Source: Nansenia antarctica (lineage: Eukaryota > Chordata > Actinopteri > Argentiniformes > Microstomatidae). From it: a stretch of DNA of 64,000 nt. The translations under genes were made by a program, and so were the position numbers. The stretch covers positions 26,651,785-26,715,784 of the forward strand of contig OZ022339.1 in the NCBI GenBank assembly GCA_963989245.1. Reading direction: 5' to 3'. Positions 10,191-24,600 of this stretch are shown piece by piece (within the stretch, counting starts at the first letter, position 1; the number at the start of each line of letters is the position of its first letter). The notes beneath the pieces are model-generated. The model was not told where the DNA came from. It saw only the letters and a program-made list of their open reading frames with translations, and searched no databases.

Positions 10191-12830
10191 TTATTTTTAA
10201 TTACGTTCCAAACTGTTGATTTTGGCAAGCCTAATAATGGCGTCCTTAACTTTAATTGACACCTTTAAGTGAATTGCAAGATGTATTCAATCCATTAATA
10301 ATATGTCACATTAGATGTATCAAGTGGTGCTTATATAAGTATGGACTGGTTTATATTTACCATCATTGCATCTTTCTCTTGTATTAGCAGTGCAATGCAG
10401 TACTCGACTCTACAAATCAAATGAGTAATTTTCAGTCAGATGACACTCATTTTATTCCCCAAATAGATTGAACGAGCTTCTTTTGAGACATGAATGAAGT
10501 GATTGGCCCACATGGACTTCTGCTTTGCTGACTGTATGAAGAGTTGTGACTCTGTGACTTCAGTATTGAACACTGTGACTTAGCGACCGTAAAAAAACTG
10601 TAATATCAGGCATGGATGGGAGAACAACTTTTCTACTTTTCATTCTTATGGCCTCCATTTTCTAAATTGACCCAATGTCAGGCATAACGGGTTAATTTAT
10701 TTGATTTACTTCACTCTTACACACTCATTCTTTACTTATCAACCTTCAGTAAATTGATGAGTGATAGTCTTTGTATGACAGAGATTTCTTTGTAGATACG
10801 ATGACAAGTCAAAATCTGTCCTCTCTGTCTGCTTCTCATACAGTGAATTCACATGGCTATACTCTGACCTTTTCAGAATTGATCTAGTTAAATACTCGTC
10901 AGCATTGCTGCACACTGTCCATCAGGATAGACAACAAAGACATGTTGGTCTTTCAAACGTTTTTTTTTTATCCATACAGAGAACATACTGTACAGCTAGA
11001 CACAATCATGCCAATGTATTCTGTGACATGTCCAGTCGTGTTTTCCCACCGGTACCTCCTTACCCCTCTTAGAGAAGGAGGAAGGAATCCAGGGATTGAA
11101 GAGATAAACCAGTTAGTACAATTACATTTGGACCGCACATCTGCTTCAGTAAGAGATTGTGGATGACTCTTCAACAGATGTCCTCTGCCTCTTTTTGTAA
11201 TGAGGCTTTTAAGAGTTTTCCAAACATTATTTACATGCTTGAAATACTTGCACTGTTGATAGTGACCAGTGATACTAGACTAAATACAATGAACATATGG
11301 AAGGATAGAGAGACAGATGAGATGGATAAGTGGATGGACAGATATAGTATTTCAATTAGACAGACAGATATTCTGCACAGGTGAGTACCCTTGCTTATGA
11401 TTTATGTACATGTACATATCATATCGCCTCCGACTTCAGGGTAATTCTGCTGTGTAATTACTGAGGAAAACATCAGCTGTTTTCAGTTACCCTAGCTGTG
11501 AGTTGTGACTCTAATTAACTGATCCCATTAGCTTAGTATGGGGATTTACACAGAAACACCAGTGTTTCAAGCCCTTTTATTGAATTAACATTTATGTTTG
11601 TCATGTGTTCTGTTTCTGTTTCTGTATTTCCCTAGACATGTTTTGCATGCTTATGACTGTTTGTTACATTAAAAATAATAATAATAATAATATAAAGCTT
11701 TTCCTAGCCTAGCACCATGGTACATTTGGAGATCACCTTTTTTCAATTGTATGACCCAGCCCATGCTTCAAGCTCACGAGTTTTTTTTTAAACCTGGCCT
11801 CTTCTCTTTCCTTCTGTCATCTGCTAATGATCAGAACATGATCACTATCCTCATGTTACGTAATAGAAATGGCAGAGAGAAAAGACGGTGGCCCGTGAGA
11901 GCTTGCCGACCGGCATGTGTTGATGGGAAGTTCGGCACAAGGGCAATCCATGAGATAGCCACAGTGATTTTGAGCACCTTTTTGAGCAAAAAAAAGCCTT
12001 TATCCACAGTACCGTACATTAAGCCAAACAACAAACGTCTGACAGTAATAAATGAAGACACTATCATCTCCCAAGCACTCGTATCACAGCGGCAGATACC
12101 GCCGTTTGGGAAGAAGCCAGGTCATGCTTTTTCCAGACACAGATGGATTTGTTCTCAGCTGATGAACATTGAATTATCAAAGAAATCCTAAGAAGGCAAG
12201 CGACATGAGAGCAGCATCTCAGAGTGTTCTATGTGGGGATGTTTACCATGCTCGTGATGTTTCTGTGTTCACTTGTTTGTCCCTCTTTAATCTCCAAATG
12301 TCATTAGGAATAAGTATGTTTCACTGCAGAATAACATTTGACCAGTCAGTTGATTTTAATTCTGTCTATTTTGAGGCAGAATTCTTAGTCTTTTCATGCT
12401 TCTGCCCCCTGACATGCCCCTTTGTTTTTACAGAGACATCTTTTAGTTCATGTATCATGGTTGTTGTGTTAGCTTAGCAGACAGGCTATTTTTTAAACAA
12501 AATAAACAGGTTGGAACTCAAGTCCAACCTGCCATAGCAATGTTTACGCAGTGCTTTTGGTTTCAACTGCTTTCCCACTTAAACTGCTTATTCTGAAAAC
12601 TAGTTTTACTCTATCTTAAAATATGTTGTGGTACTGTAGGGAGAGCAGTGCAGGTGCAGGGGCTGACTGGAGCCGTATGATAGACTCCTGCCATCACTGG
12701 TAGGATCAGGAGCGTCTTCTCTTATGTTTCTCTTATGTTTTTATATATGTTTTATGTTTTTATATATGTTTTTATATTCACTTTATGTTCTTATTCCTGT
12801 TGTAAAGCACTTTGAGCTGCATTTCTTGTA
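10191..12830. other. Intergenic, no gene seen
   Basis: About 2.6 kb with no exon-like segment or repeat I can name. Short open frames lack family features. It may hold regulatory DNA of STX11 or AKAP12, which inspection cannot show. Confidence 0.45.
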
Positions 12831-12834
12831 TGAA

Positions 12835-13390
12835 AGGTGCTATATAAGGGCGTTCTCATTTGCAGCCCCTTCCTCTTGGAATTCATTACAGCAGAGTCTG
12901 AAACTGTCTCAGCTGATCCCTCTCTCCAGTTTCAAGCTCTTGCTGAGAGACATACAGTGCGAGTCCATGATCTGTTCTTGCTATTAAGTTGACCCTCCCT
13001 TTTGCCCATTACTGACCCCTCCCTGTCCCTAGATCTTTAGCTGTCTAGTTTTAGGTTTTTGTCGTTTTAGCTTAGTTTTAGATTATCTTAGACTGTTTTA
13101 GACTAGTTTTTGTTTTAGACTGTGTAGTTTTAGTTTAGTTTTAGTCTATACTGACAGAAAGTTTAGTTTATCTTAGACTATTTTAGACTAGTTTTAGTTT
13201 TAGACAATGTAGTTTTTAGTTTAGTTTTTAGACTATGTAGGCCAGGTTTTGTATTGTATTTGTTTGTGGTGGATGTTGTATGCCTGAACAGGTCACACTT
13301 GAAAATGAGCCCTTGGGGCTCAATGTGTCTCTTACCTGTATAAATAAAGGTTAAATAAAATAAAAATAAAAATATAAATAAAGCTTTACT
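12835..13390 (+). pseudogene. LINE reverse-transcriptase C-terminus and 3' tail
   Basis: The frame around 12850-12985 reads FSFAAPSSWNSLQQSLK and then LIPLSSFKLLLRDIQ, the C-terminal signature of CR1/L2/Rex-type retrotransposon polyproteins. A TTTAG-rich tail and an AAATAAAGGTTAAATAAA end follow. A similar tail occurs at 17735-17775. The rest of the polyprotein is absent, so this is a 5'-truncated copy. Confidence 0.7.
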
Positions 13391-14302
13391 TTACTCAAGA
13401 TCAACCATCTATTGTTCGAGTTTCATGGTGAATTAAACGTGTGGTTGTTGTGGCCTGGGGTGGTCCAGTGGTCTAGCACCGCGGTCTACAGTGCACACAT
13501 CGAATCTGGCCCATGCCCTCTCTCCCTTCTTCTCCTTACTTTCCTGTCTGTCTTAACTATGCCTGTCCAATAAAATGAAAGATATATGGAAAAATAAAAA
13601 AGGTGTGGTTGTGTAAGAGATTAAAACAAGACAGTGTCCCTGTCTTAGACTTAATCATTACAGCAATGTAACTGAGGTTAGAAAGAGGTCAACCCTGGCA
13701 GATCTGTACGTCTTTGTCTTTTCCACCATAGGACTAATGTAGAATGGCTTTTCTTAATAACATTAGACCCTCCATGTCCAGACCCTTGGTAGTGTGTACT
13801 TACCTGCATAGAGCTGTGATTGTTTAGTATACTACTACAGTGTTGGGGTCAATTTCAATTCAATAACCTCAACTCAGGAAGTGACTAGAGAATGTCAATA
13901 CACGAATGGAAATAATGTTTTAAATGGTTATTCTATTTATGAAAAAAAATCACACCCTGAATTTATGCATCAGAAACAAATATTTCCGTAGTCTTCAAAC
14001 TAATGACATTACATTCTCAGAATAACATGCGGTAAAAGCCCATTTAGATGTAAATGCACAAGGGGGCTTATAATATTACATTTCTAAAATCTAAGAACTG
14101 TAAATCGAATCAAAGCAAAAACATGTTTTAAATCATACACTCACAATGTCACAACAAGCTCCCTACTGACATTAATGTGAACAGAACAGTGGCTTAGTGT
14201 GGGTGGCTACCTTTTCTTTTACACTGGTCATGATGGATTCAAGTAAACCGGTTAACAGCTAGAGCTAAAGTCTAATTAACCTTCTAATAATTTTAATAAT
14301 TT
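13391..14302. other. Intergenic with a tRNA-derived SINE fragment
   Basis: 13450-13600 carries GGTGGTCCAGTGGTCTAGCA with a following B-box-like region and an AATAAAATG tail, related in the opposite orientation to 16215-16372. This is a tRNA-derived SINE. The rest, 13610-14300, shows no gene. Confidence 0.5.
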
Positions 14303-14512
14303 AATAATTTTGCCATTTAGCAGACGCTTTTATCCAAAGCGACTTACAATTACGAATTACAGGGACATTCCCCCTGGAGTAACTGAGGGCTAAGTGCCTT
14401 ACCCAAGGGCACACTAGTAGTGGTGTGGCTTCAGGCGGGATTTGAACTCACAACCTTCCGATCACAAGTCCAACTCACTATCCACTAGACCTCCTTCTAG
14501 GTCAACTAGGTT
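14303..14512 (-). mobile_element. SINE with L2-like tail
   Basis: On the minus strand a tRNA-like head with GGTCTAGTGGATAGTGAGTT and a B-box-like GAGTTCAAATCCC is followed by a body and the tail AAGTCGCTTTGGATAAAAGC plus GTCTGCTAAATG. A second copy lies at 42960-43145. The tail matches that of a LINE copy at 63920-63960. Confidence 0.75.
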
Positions 14513-15030
14513 AAAACAATGGTCAAACAGACTGTCCACAAGATGTATCTAAAGCACAATAACATTATATTTATGCAGGTATATCTTTCAGAAACACAAA
14601 GTTACGTTAAATAATACAGTAAGTCCATGAGAAATAATAGAATGCACTATTCTTCTAAGGATATGAAAATCTCACCGACATACGGTATCAAGAAAAACAT
14701 GGGCTTCCGACAGAACGCAAAATGCAAAAAAACAGACTCTTATGTTCAGCATGCTGTTGGCCAGTTAAACCCCTGGTAGTACTTGTATGGAGTATGGGGT
14801 AGTATAGTGTAGTATGTAGTACATGCATGGAGCTGTGATTTCTGTTTTTGCATACTATGCCTGAGCTATACATTAGCCGTTTGTAAATAACAGCCTACAC
14901 GTGTTGCAATAGGCTACTGTATAGCATTTAGGGTACTGTAACTTCAGGTAACACACAAATAACAACAACAACAGTAGCAGAGTTAACTGTCTCCACAGCA
15001 TTCCACACACACTTTTTGAACATCACATGT
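14513..15030. other. Intergenic, no gene seen
   Basis: No coding or RNA gene visible; AT-rich with short simple repeats. Confidence 0.45.
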
Positions 15031-15039
15031 CTGGATGTC

Positions 15040-15170
15040 AGAATCAGAATCTGAATTCTTTTTATTGGCAAGTATATTTGCACATACAGGAAATTGACTT
15101 GGTGAGGTTGGTGCATAGGACATAAAAAACAAAGATAATTTAAACAACAATGGCAAATAGAGCAATAGAT
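15040..15170 (-). mobile_element. LINE-type 3' end
   Basis: GAATCAGAATCTGAATTCTT followed by TTTTATTGGCAAGTATATTT is the reverse-oriented 3' end of a fish LINE, of the same kind as 3411-3480. It is probably the downstream end of the LINE whose reverse-transcriptase part lies at 15365-16195. Confidence 0.55.
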
Positions 15171-15235
15171 CAATAATGATGTAGGCTGTAAATTAGAATA
15201 GATGTAAAACTAATATAAATTACACAGTCAGTTGT

Positions 15236-15265
15236 ATGTGTGCGTGTGTGCGTGTGTGCGTGTGT

Positions 15266-15307
<42 letters not shown>

Positions 15308-15345
15308 AGGTGTGTGTGTGTGTGCGTGTGTGTGTGTGTGATGGG
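15236..15345. repeat. (GT)n-rich microsatellite and poly-G
   Basis: Imperfect GT/GC dinucleotides followed by a run of 14 G at 15343-15356. Confidence 0.95.
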
Positions 15346-15364
15346 GGGGGGGGGGGCCCACTTG

Positions 15365-16195
15365 AGGTCCTGCAAAATTATTGTCCCCAAGAATCTGAAT
15401 GACTGGGGAAGGTTGGCGCTGGGTTTGACAGAAGGTGAGGCAACCTGAAGGTGATAGAGGTGCAACTGTTAGTGTGTAGAGGGAGAAGAGGAGAGGGTCT
15501 TCAATGCTGATGGTCTGGGGCTCTGAGACAAGCTGCCCAGCCGCACGTGCTGCTTCCTGTCTGTCAGGAAATCAGTGATCCACCTACAGGTTGGCTCAGG
15601 TATGCTCAGCTGGGACAGCTGGTCCTGGAGGAGAGCTGGGATGATGGTATTGAATGCGGAGCTGAAGAACACAAACAGGATCCTGGCATAGGTCCCGGGG
15701 GAGTCTAGGTGCTGGAGGAGGATGAAGTGGAGTCCCATATTGAGTCGTCTACATGTTACAGTACATGTGGGAATACGGTACATGTGGGAAAACTAGGATA
15801 AGGGTTAGGTGCTACGTCCACTTGGTACATGCTGGCATGTCTAACCCTACCCCTAACCCTAATCCTAACCCTACCACTAACCCTAACCCTAACCTTAACC
15901 GTAGCACCCTAGCACCTAACCCTAGTTTTCCCACATGTACCGTTTTCCCACATGTATCGTAACATACACACCAGTTGACTCTGTACGTGAACTGCAGTGG
16001 GTCGAGAAGGGGGTTGATGATGGTCTTTAGGTGGGTCAGCACAAGGTGCTCAAAGGTCTTCATCACCACAGAGGCCAGGGCGACTGGTCTGTAGTCATTC
16101 AGGCCTGTGATCCTCGTCATTTTTGGGAACGGGGATGATGGTGGATGTTTTGAAGCAGTGAGGTGCATTCAACCAGTGAGGTGTTGAAGATGTCC
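15365..16195 (-). pseudogene. L2/CR1-type LINE reverse transcriptase, disrupted
   Basis: Minus-strand frames read NDYRPVALASVVMKTFEHLV and LTHLKTIINPLLDPLQFTYR, then after an interruption LHFILLQHLDSPGTYARILF and FFSSAFNTIIPALL. These are consecutive reverse-transcriptase blocks of a fish L2-like LINE. The catalytic Asp of motif A (normally FVDFSSAF) is replaced by Phe, and the frame is split by the telomere-like MITE at 15754-15964. The copy is dead. Confidence 0.8.
15754..15964. mobile_element. Palindromic MITE with telomere-like repeats, copy 2
   Basis: Same termini as copy 1 (TGTTACAGTACATGTGGGAA at the left, a variant complement at the right) and inner CCCTAA-type arrays. It splits the LINE reverse transcriptase. 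The flanks GTCTACA and TACACACC imply the empty site GTCTACACACC, so the duplication is TACA or TA. Confidence 0.85.
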
Positions 16196-16214
16196 GTTAG
16201 CACTGGAGATCAGT

Positions 16215-16372
16215 GCTTCAATGTATTACAGCCCCACTGCTATTTTTTTTATTTTATTGGATTGAGCGGAGAGATAGACAGGAAAGTAAGGAGAAGAGGG
16301 CATGCCAGCAGCAATGCATGCATTGTACACCGCGGTGCTAGACCACTGGACCACCCCAGGCTAAATTACTGA
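16215..16372 (-). mobile_element. tRNA-derived SINE fragment
   Basis: On the minus strand it reads GGGGTGGTCCAGTGGTCTAG with a trailing AATAAAA-like end, matching 13450-13600 in the opposite orientation. Confidence 0.55.
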
Positions 16373-16395
16373 GTTCTTCTATCTATAGCCTATCA

Positions 16396-16897
<502 letters not shown>

Positions 16898-17014
16898 ATG
16901 GGAGCGAATGAATCTGCGCAACGCGATGGCAAGGCGCAGGAAGACGCAGTGGCTGACGAGGAAAGTGCGAAGGTGGACAATGTCCAGGACGGCGAGAATA
17001 TTGATGACAACAAG
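16898..17014 (+). CDS. akap12: AKAP12 coding exon 1
   Basis: 39 codons from ATG (MGANESAQRDGK...) to ...DDNK, with donor AAG|GTAAAA. Ends in phase 0. Carries the predicted myristoylation site. Confidence 0.92.
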
Positions 17015-17271
17015 GTAAAACTAACACACATTCACATGTGTTACACACGCTGTCTACTTCGATGATAGGTCTATCGACGTGGTCACAGTTGCTTAGAGGA
17101 GTGTGTCACTTACTGCAATGTGTTGTCTCAGTCTGTTCCATGTCAATAATCATCACTTCTATCATAAATTCGCACCGTCATTTAATTCTGTCAAAAGTTA
17201 TTCAGTATTCAAGTTACAGGGAAAAGGGTTTTGGTTAATATTCATATTAATAATATGATAATAATAATAAC

Positions 17272-17314
<43 letters not shown>

Positions 17315-18554
17315 TTCATAAGTAATTTCCCAAAACTAGCTTTATCCCGAATACTTTTTTGTGTTACTGGCCATAGCCATGAGAGCCTACAGTTGCTGCC
17401 GAAATACCTGGCGATCAAAGACAAGGCAACAAATAATACCCTTCGGGATCATATACGGTATTTACATAACATTGTATAACATTCTTGCTGTCTTTTTTTA
17501 CTCACTTTACTATCAATGTTTGGTTTACAATTGGGTGCTAATTATTGCATCTCATCTGTTCTGTTGCTATCAATTGGCTACTGTAGACAATGTCTCTTCT
17601 GAAAAAATAATCTGAAAGATTTAAAATATTTAACATATTTGTAATATTCATCTGTTCCATGTCTGTTGTTATTGTGTTCTATTCTTCTGAATTGTTCCTT
17701 ATCTGTTTCGCTCTAGGCTCTATTCTATACATTTTGTAACCTGGTTAAATAAAGGTTAAATAAATAAATAAAAAATGAATCTCAATGGGATCTTTTGTAT
17801 ATGAGAGGATGCAAATGCTTTTTTCCCCATTGTTTTTCAATTTTGAAAAACAGCCTGACTCTGCCACAATGTTTGGTAAACTGATGGTGTGGGCTTCTGG
17901 GGAAATACAAACTCCAACCTTACAAAAACATAACCAGACAGTGTAGTATGTCATACAAAGATAAGATAGATGATCTATGCTCATTAAGAATGAATTAGTC
18001 CTGTCCTTCAAAAATAAATTGGTATAGCTCTGTTTCACAAATTGTGATCGCAAGAAATCTTACAGATTGAACCCTTGTTATGGATAAAACTGTTTGAAGA
18101 TGTAGAAACTGGGTTATGACCTTACATTCCTAGATGTATCTAAGTAAAGCTCCCATCCCTAGAGAAAGATGGAATTTCCTCTCAGTAGCACTCTCTACAA
18201 GGCTACATTGATTATCTATGTAAGTCATGATGAGGTCAGGTAGAGCAAGCAGGAAGTCTGGTAGATGCTCTCAGTGTGTCTTTTTGGCAGTTGGTAGATT
18301 GGTAGAGGATCTTCATTTATTACTTTTGATTTGTTTAATAGAATTTTGTTTGAACAATCTTGAATCTATCTTGAAATATTACTCACATTTTACTTACCCG
18401 TTGTTTGCCTGATTTATGTAATTACATTATGTAAATGTAATTTATGATTGACTCCAAGAAAACAACAAACCTCTCTGCTGTGATGTTATGTCATGTCAAT
18501 GTTGTTGCTGATTACAAATGTTGCTCAGAGAGCTTTTTAAGTGGGGATCTGAGT

Positions 18555-18604
<50 letters not shown>

Positions 18605-21600
18605 TTGAGCATACAGCCTTTTGAAACCATCTGTAGCACTATTGTACTATTGTAGCACAGGGATGGATATGATTCAGTAGTTATAGTCCAGTCAAGCCTA
18701 TACAGTATACAATATATCAAGATATTCAGTCCTTATAATGCTTTTGGTCACAACATAGAGTAGTAATGATGTAATGAATCCATTAACAACATTGTATTAA
18801 CATTATGTTACACAGTACTCTCGGACTGGACTGGACTCTGTTTTTGTTACGATACAATTTTATAGCAAGAACTACTCAACCACTGAACTCCGTATTAGAT
18901 TAGATTAAACTTTATTGTCATTGCAAAGTACAAGTACCAGACAATGACATGCAGTTTAGCATCTAACCAGAAGTGCAAATAGTGATATAAAAACATGATA
19001 TAAAACATGACAATGATAGTGATAGGTACAGTATGGCAAGTATGGTAGATAGAGGTATACAGTTATGAGCTATGTACAGTTAAGGTAGCTATGCACGGTA
19101 TGGTATGTACAGATCTATAAATAGAGGTTATATCAAAAAGTGATGTTAGATATGCCATGTGATTACCAAATTACTAAGTAAGAACATGTAAAAACAATGT
19201 TGTTACTGGAGTATTTCCAAATTTGTTTTGACTGTAACCAGTGGCTGTTGTAGAAAAAGCAATTTACCATTCGAGGGCGGGGGTTGTCCTAATTTACCAC
19301 TGGTACAGGGTTGTGTAAAACCCTGTACAGTGGTAAATGAGTCCACAACCCCCGCCCTCGAATGGTAAATTGCTTTTCTACAACAGCCACCACATAATAT
19401 AACAAATAAATACACAGTTGTAACATTAAATTAATGTATTTACAATCATTAATCGTTTCAGAATACTTATATCCTTCTGCCACAGAATATAGTCCCATAA
19501 ACAAGATCAACCATTGCATTATAGGTCAGCACAGGTGTTCTTAATCAGATTGATTGGGAGGCGCATTGATACTGGAAATGCAGTATGAACAGTGGGTTGT
19601 TGGGATATTTACCACTGTTGCTAGCCAATCAGAATCCAGTATCCAAACATGCTGTTGTAGAAGAGGTGATTCCGCCTACCCTCACCACCACCAGGGGTCT
19701 TCCCCCGGACCCAGGTTCCTGAGCTTGGAGGGGACTATGCTGTTGAATGCTGAACTGTAGTTAATGAATAGCATTCTCACATAGGTATCCCTCTTGGTCA
19801 GGTGAGAGCAATGGTGTCATCAGTGGGGCAGTATACAACGGCAGTTGGTCCAGTGTGACAGGTAGTGTGGAGTTGATGGGGGTCTTAACTCTTAACCAGC
19901 CTGATTATCATGTTAACAATGTGAAAACACCTGGACCTCTTGTTTCCGTTTGACTGCTATAGCTATAGCTTAACTGTTTATTTCTTTTTTTCAGTTACTC
20001 CCAAAAAGTGGACAGATCTCTGGTCTAGATGGAAAAACAGAGGACCTGGCTGAGGAGATTAATGGTCTTTGTGAGGACATGGCCGTTGCTGAGGGTAAGC
20101 TGCCGTCATCAGTCTGTCGTTCAGATTCACATTGGCCGTGGTTCAGGGGGAGGCTGGTGGAGGTAGAAATCAGAGGACATGCTCATTGTAATGCATTACC
20201 CATGATATTGACATGTGGTCTGTTATCTAGATAGTGCCCACATTCGGATTGTGCCAAAGCTTTTAGACAGGTATAGACGTAAAGTAACACAATGTGAGCA
20301 CAAGTGACGGATAAGATGTAAGATGATGTCGAATAGTGATTTGATCATGTTCGGATACCAAAAGTCCCATGTTTGTACGGTCCTTTGTGGCTCAGTTGGT
20401 AGAGCATGGCGCTGACAACACTTAAGTTGTGGATTCGATGGAATGAGAGAATATACAATTGTACATTGATTTATATAGCATACTGTATGGAGTTGAGAGG
20501 TTTGTGTTACACAGGTGGAATAAGGAATATTAAACATAATGAGTGTATTAAGATAAACTGCTCAACCCCATTACGATGCAATTACAAATACCTTATCAAT
20601 ATGTATTATGTAACAGCATGTTTATACAATGTTGTTTCTAGTATAACTACAGAGTTACTACACAGGTACAGGGGCAACTGAATATAGGCCTAAAGTGTGA
20701 CCAATTTTGAACCTTTAGCTGATTGAACAGTAATGCATATTTGTTCTCTATTTTTAGTTTGTCAAACAAATTCAGCCATTGAGGCTCCGAAAGAGGACAT
20801 TCCAGAGACAGTGGAAAAAGACGAGGTTCCTCTGGCAAATGACATTGATGAGAAGTTACCTGAGTTACCTGCTGATGACGTGACATCACCTGATTCACCT
20901 GCTGACCATGTGACATCAACAAGTGAAGAAGTCAAATTAAATGAAATCAATACAGGTTTTAAAAGATTTTTCAGTAAAGTTGGTTTGAAATTGACACTGA
21001 AAAAGGACACAGGTGAGAAGACGGAAATATCAGCAGAGAAAGAGGAGGGAGAGGCAAGTAGCCCAGAAGATATCAAGGACACCAAGGAGATGACAAGTGA
21101 AGCTGAGCAGAATATTAAGCAGAGCACACCACAGGACCCTGCTGATGATTCAACCTCTTCCCGTACGACTACAGATATCACAACTAGAGAGGTTAAGGAA
21201 TTGACAGAGACAGCTGAACCAAGAGAGGAAGTCATATCTGATGAAGTTGAACCAAATGAGGAAGTCACATCTGATGAAGTAGAACCAAGTGACAAAGCTG
21301 ATGAAGTAGAATCAAACAAGGAGGTAACATCTGATAAAGGGGCAGAGGAACCAGCCCCAACCACTCTGGATGAAGAACAGGTTATGTCCCCAGTGAAACG
21401 TTTCTTCACTCAGGGAATATTTTCTAGTTTAAAAAAGAAAAAGAAAAAGGCTTTAGAGGAAGAAAGATCTAAAGATGAGCCTGTTGAGAGGGAACTGCAA
21501 ACCTTTGGAAAACAGGAGGAAGCTGGAGAAGATCAGGAACAAGTGAAAGAAGAGATCAGTTCAGGTGTAGAAACGGCACCTGCCATTGAGGGGGAACAAA

Positions 21601-24600
21601 ATGAGATAGATATAGATAGATTCCAAGTTGAAACTATGCCCACATCGTCAGAGATACAAACGGAATCCCTGCTAGCTGAGATAACCAATGTCCTTGAACT
21701 CAGTGACAACAGAGATAATATTCTTGAAGGACAGTCTGCTCCTGAGGGATTCTCCTCAGTTATCATCTCAAATGAAGCTGAACTACTTTCATCTCAAGAG
21801 AAAGCTAAAGTTCAAGGAAGTCCACTCAAGAAGCTCTTATCTGGGTCTGGCTTAAAGAAACTCTCTAGAAAGCACAGAGGCAGGAAAGCAGCAGAGACTA
21901 AGCTGACAGCTTCTGGCGAGCATGTTGCTGAGCTGCTTCAGTCGTCTGTTGAGTCAGCAGAGTATCAGAGAGGGGAACGCTCCGCCTCTTCACCAGAAGA
22001 GCAAGGTCATGCTCAGCTAGAGACAAGCCACGGATCTGAAGGGGATGTAAACTCTGATGGTGAAAGGAAGAAGGACGGCACCTGGGCATCCTTCAAAAAA
22101 CTTGTGACCCCCCAAAAACAACATGCAAAAAAATCACCTGAGAGTGAGGACGAGGCAGCAGTTGAAGGTGATCAGGGAATAGAGCTTAGCACAGAAGAGG
22201 CAAAAAAGAAAGATTCTTCTTCTTGGGATGCTTTCTTATGTGGATCTGGAAAGAAGAGGAGCAGAAAAACCTCCGACTCTGAGGATGACATGCCCATGAC
22301 TTATGATCAGAAGTCAAGTGATGAAGCTGGAAACACTGCTGAGTCTCCCTTGGACACTTCTCAGGAAGTAGATTATGAGAATTTTACCTCTTCCGCAGAA
22401 AATGCTGCAAGTCCCTTAGAAGCTGATGGGCGGTCCACATGGAATTCCCTTAAAAGGCTTGTCACCCCAAAAAAGAAGCTAAAAACTGAAGAGGCATGTA
22501 AAGCTAGTTCACCCGACCAAATACCATCCGATAGTGAGATCTCTAAAGATGAGTCTTCGTTTTCAATAAAGAAACTCATCCACGGACGCAAAAAGAGAAA
22601 GTATGATGGAAAGCAAGAGCAAATATCTTCAGATGAGGCTGATAAGGGTGTTGGATTCTCAGATGATGAGAACTCTGAAACCCCAGCTGTGGTTCCCTTG
22701 TCCGAATATGATACAATTGTGTATCAATTGGAGGACCACAATTTACAAACTCAGGAGTTGATAAACCGTTCAAAACACAAAGCAGAAGAAGAAGAAACCC
22801 AGAAAGACCTCTCAAGTCAGGTAACTGAATTGGCCTTCCCCAATGACCCCCTGCTCCCTGAGACAGAGAAGGTTCAAGGCACCAATGATACTGTGGCACA
22901 GTTCGCCGCATCAACAATCCCTATTGCTATGGAGGACTTTGAAGATCTAACAGAATTAATAAGTAAACATCTCAGTGATATACCTGAGGAAGGTGTAACA
23001 GAGGAGAGCATTGCCACACCAGTGTATCTTGCTGAGGACACCACTCGCGATGACACCATAGCTGAGGATATGATAGAATTGACATCTGAGGCAGTCACTG
23101 CCCTGGAGCCTATAGATGACTCCCTTGCAGAGGAAACAACAGAAATGGTCTCAGCAGTTTCACAGCTGACAGAGTCATCGAAAACATCTGGCAACACAAC
23201 ACCAGTGCCAGCAGAGTGGTATGTAAAGGAAACCGAAGCGCTTCTACTAGAGGTTGTTGAAAACATTTGCTTAACCCCAAATGCAGTATCACTAACTTCC
23301 GAAGATGCTAGTCAGGAAAGAGTTGCTGTAACAGTTTCTCCACACTTATTAGAAAGATGCACACAGCAGGAGGTCTGCAACGTCTTGGATGACTACCTTG
23401 CAGAGGAAATGACAGAAATGGTTTCAGCAGTTTCACAGTTGACAGAGACATCGAAAACATCTGACAATGCAACACCAGTGCTAGCAGAGTATGATGTAAA
23501 GGAAACAGAGGCACTTTTACAAGAGGTTGTTGAAAATATTTGCGTAACCCCAAATGCTTTATCAATAACAACTGAAGATGTTAGTCTGGAAAGAGCTGTT
23601 GTATCAGTTTCTCCAGACTTATTAAAAAGATGCATACAGCAGGAGGTCTGCAACGTCACACCACTGCTAGCAGAGTATGATGTAAAGGAAACAGAGGCAC
23701 CTATCCAAGAGGTTGTTGAAAATATTTGCGTAATCCCAAATGCTTTATCAATAACAACTGAAGATGCTAGTCCGGAAAGAGTTGTTGTATCCGTTTCTCC
23801 ACACTTATTAAAAAGATGCACTCAGCAGAAGGTAACAATTTTGGAAGCACACAAACAACCTGATGCAATTACAATCTGCACCGGTTTAGACACCAAAACA
23901 TTTGATGTAATGGATGAATTTACAGCGGAGCCCCAGGTAGAGGGTATATCTGAAGTCAGTGAGACAGAGCTGGCACAAGAGGATAACGCAATGTTTGATG
24001 CAGCTGGATTTGCTACAGATGAGTTTCATCAAGCTGAGGTTTTTAAGCCACAGGAACTATCTGATGCAGGTGCAATCTACACAGGACTAGAGTCTAAAGA
24101 AGTTGATGATAGTTTAGAAAGCCCTGTAGAGCCACAGTTGGATTGGGTATCTGAAGTCAATGAGGCAACATTGACAGAGCTGACACAAGAGGATAAAGCA
24201 AAGTTTGATGCAGCTGGATTTGCTACAGATGAGTTTCATCAAGCTGAGGTTTTTAAGCCACAGGAACTATCTGATGCAGGTGCAATCTACACAGGTCTAG
24301 AATCTAACGAAGTGTATGTTAGTCTTGAAAGCCCAATGGAGCACCTGGTGGATTGTAGATCTGAAGTCAGTGTGGCAACATACACAGAGCTGGCACAAGA
24401 GGATGGAGAAATGTTTGATGCAGCTGGAATTGCTACAGATGCGTTAAATCAAGCTGAGGGTTTGAAGTCACAGGAAATATATGATGCAGGTGCAATCTCC
24501 ACAGGACTAGAGTCTCAAGAAGTTGATGATAGTTTTGAAAGCCCAATGGAGCACCAGGTGGAGTGTATATATGAAGTTAGCGAGACAACATACACAGAGT

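Larger units (their letters stand above)
17015..19994 (+). other. AKAP12 intron 1
   Basis: About 3 kb. It holds an AAT microsatellite (17258-17312), a LINE-like tail ending GGTTAAATAAATAAATAAA (17735-17775), a (GT)n run (18556-18602), a LINE 3' end with ACTTTATTGTCATTGCAAAG (18889-18960) and a hairpin element (19253-19388). No coding exon seen. The acceptor at the right is TTCTTTTTTTCAG. Confidence 0.75.

Noticed and set aside
20762..21409. 215-codon antisense frame within AKAP12
   Set aside because: Mirror of the acidic coding sequence; Ser-rich, no homology or splice context.
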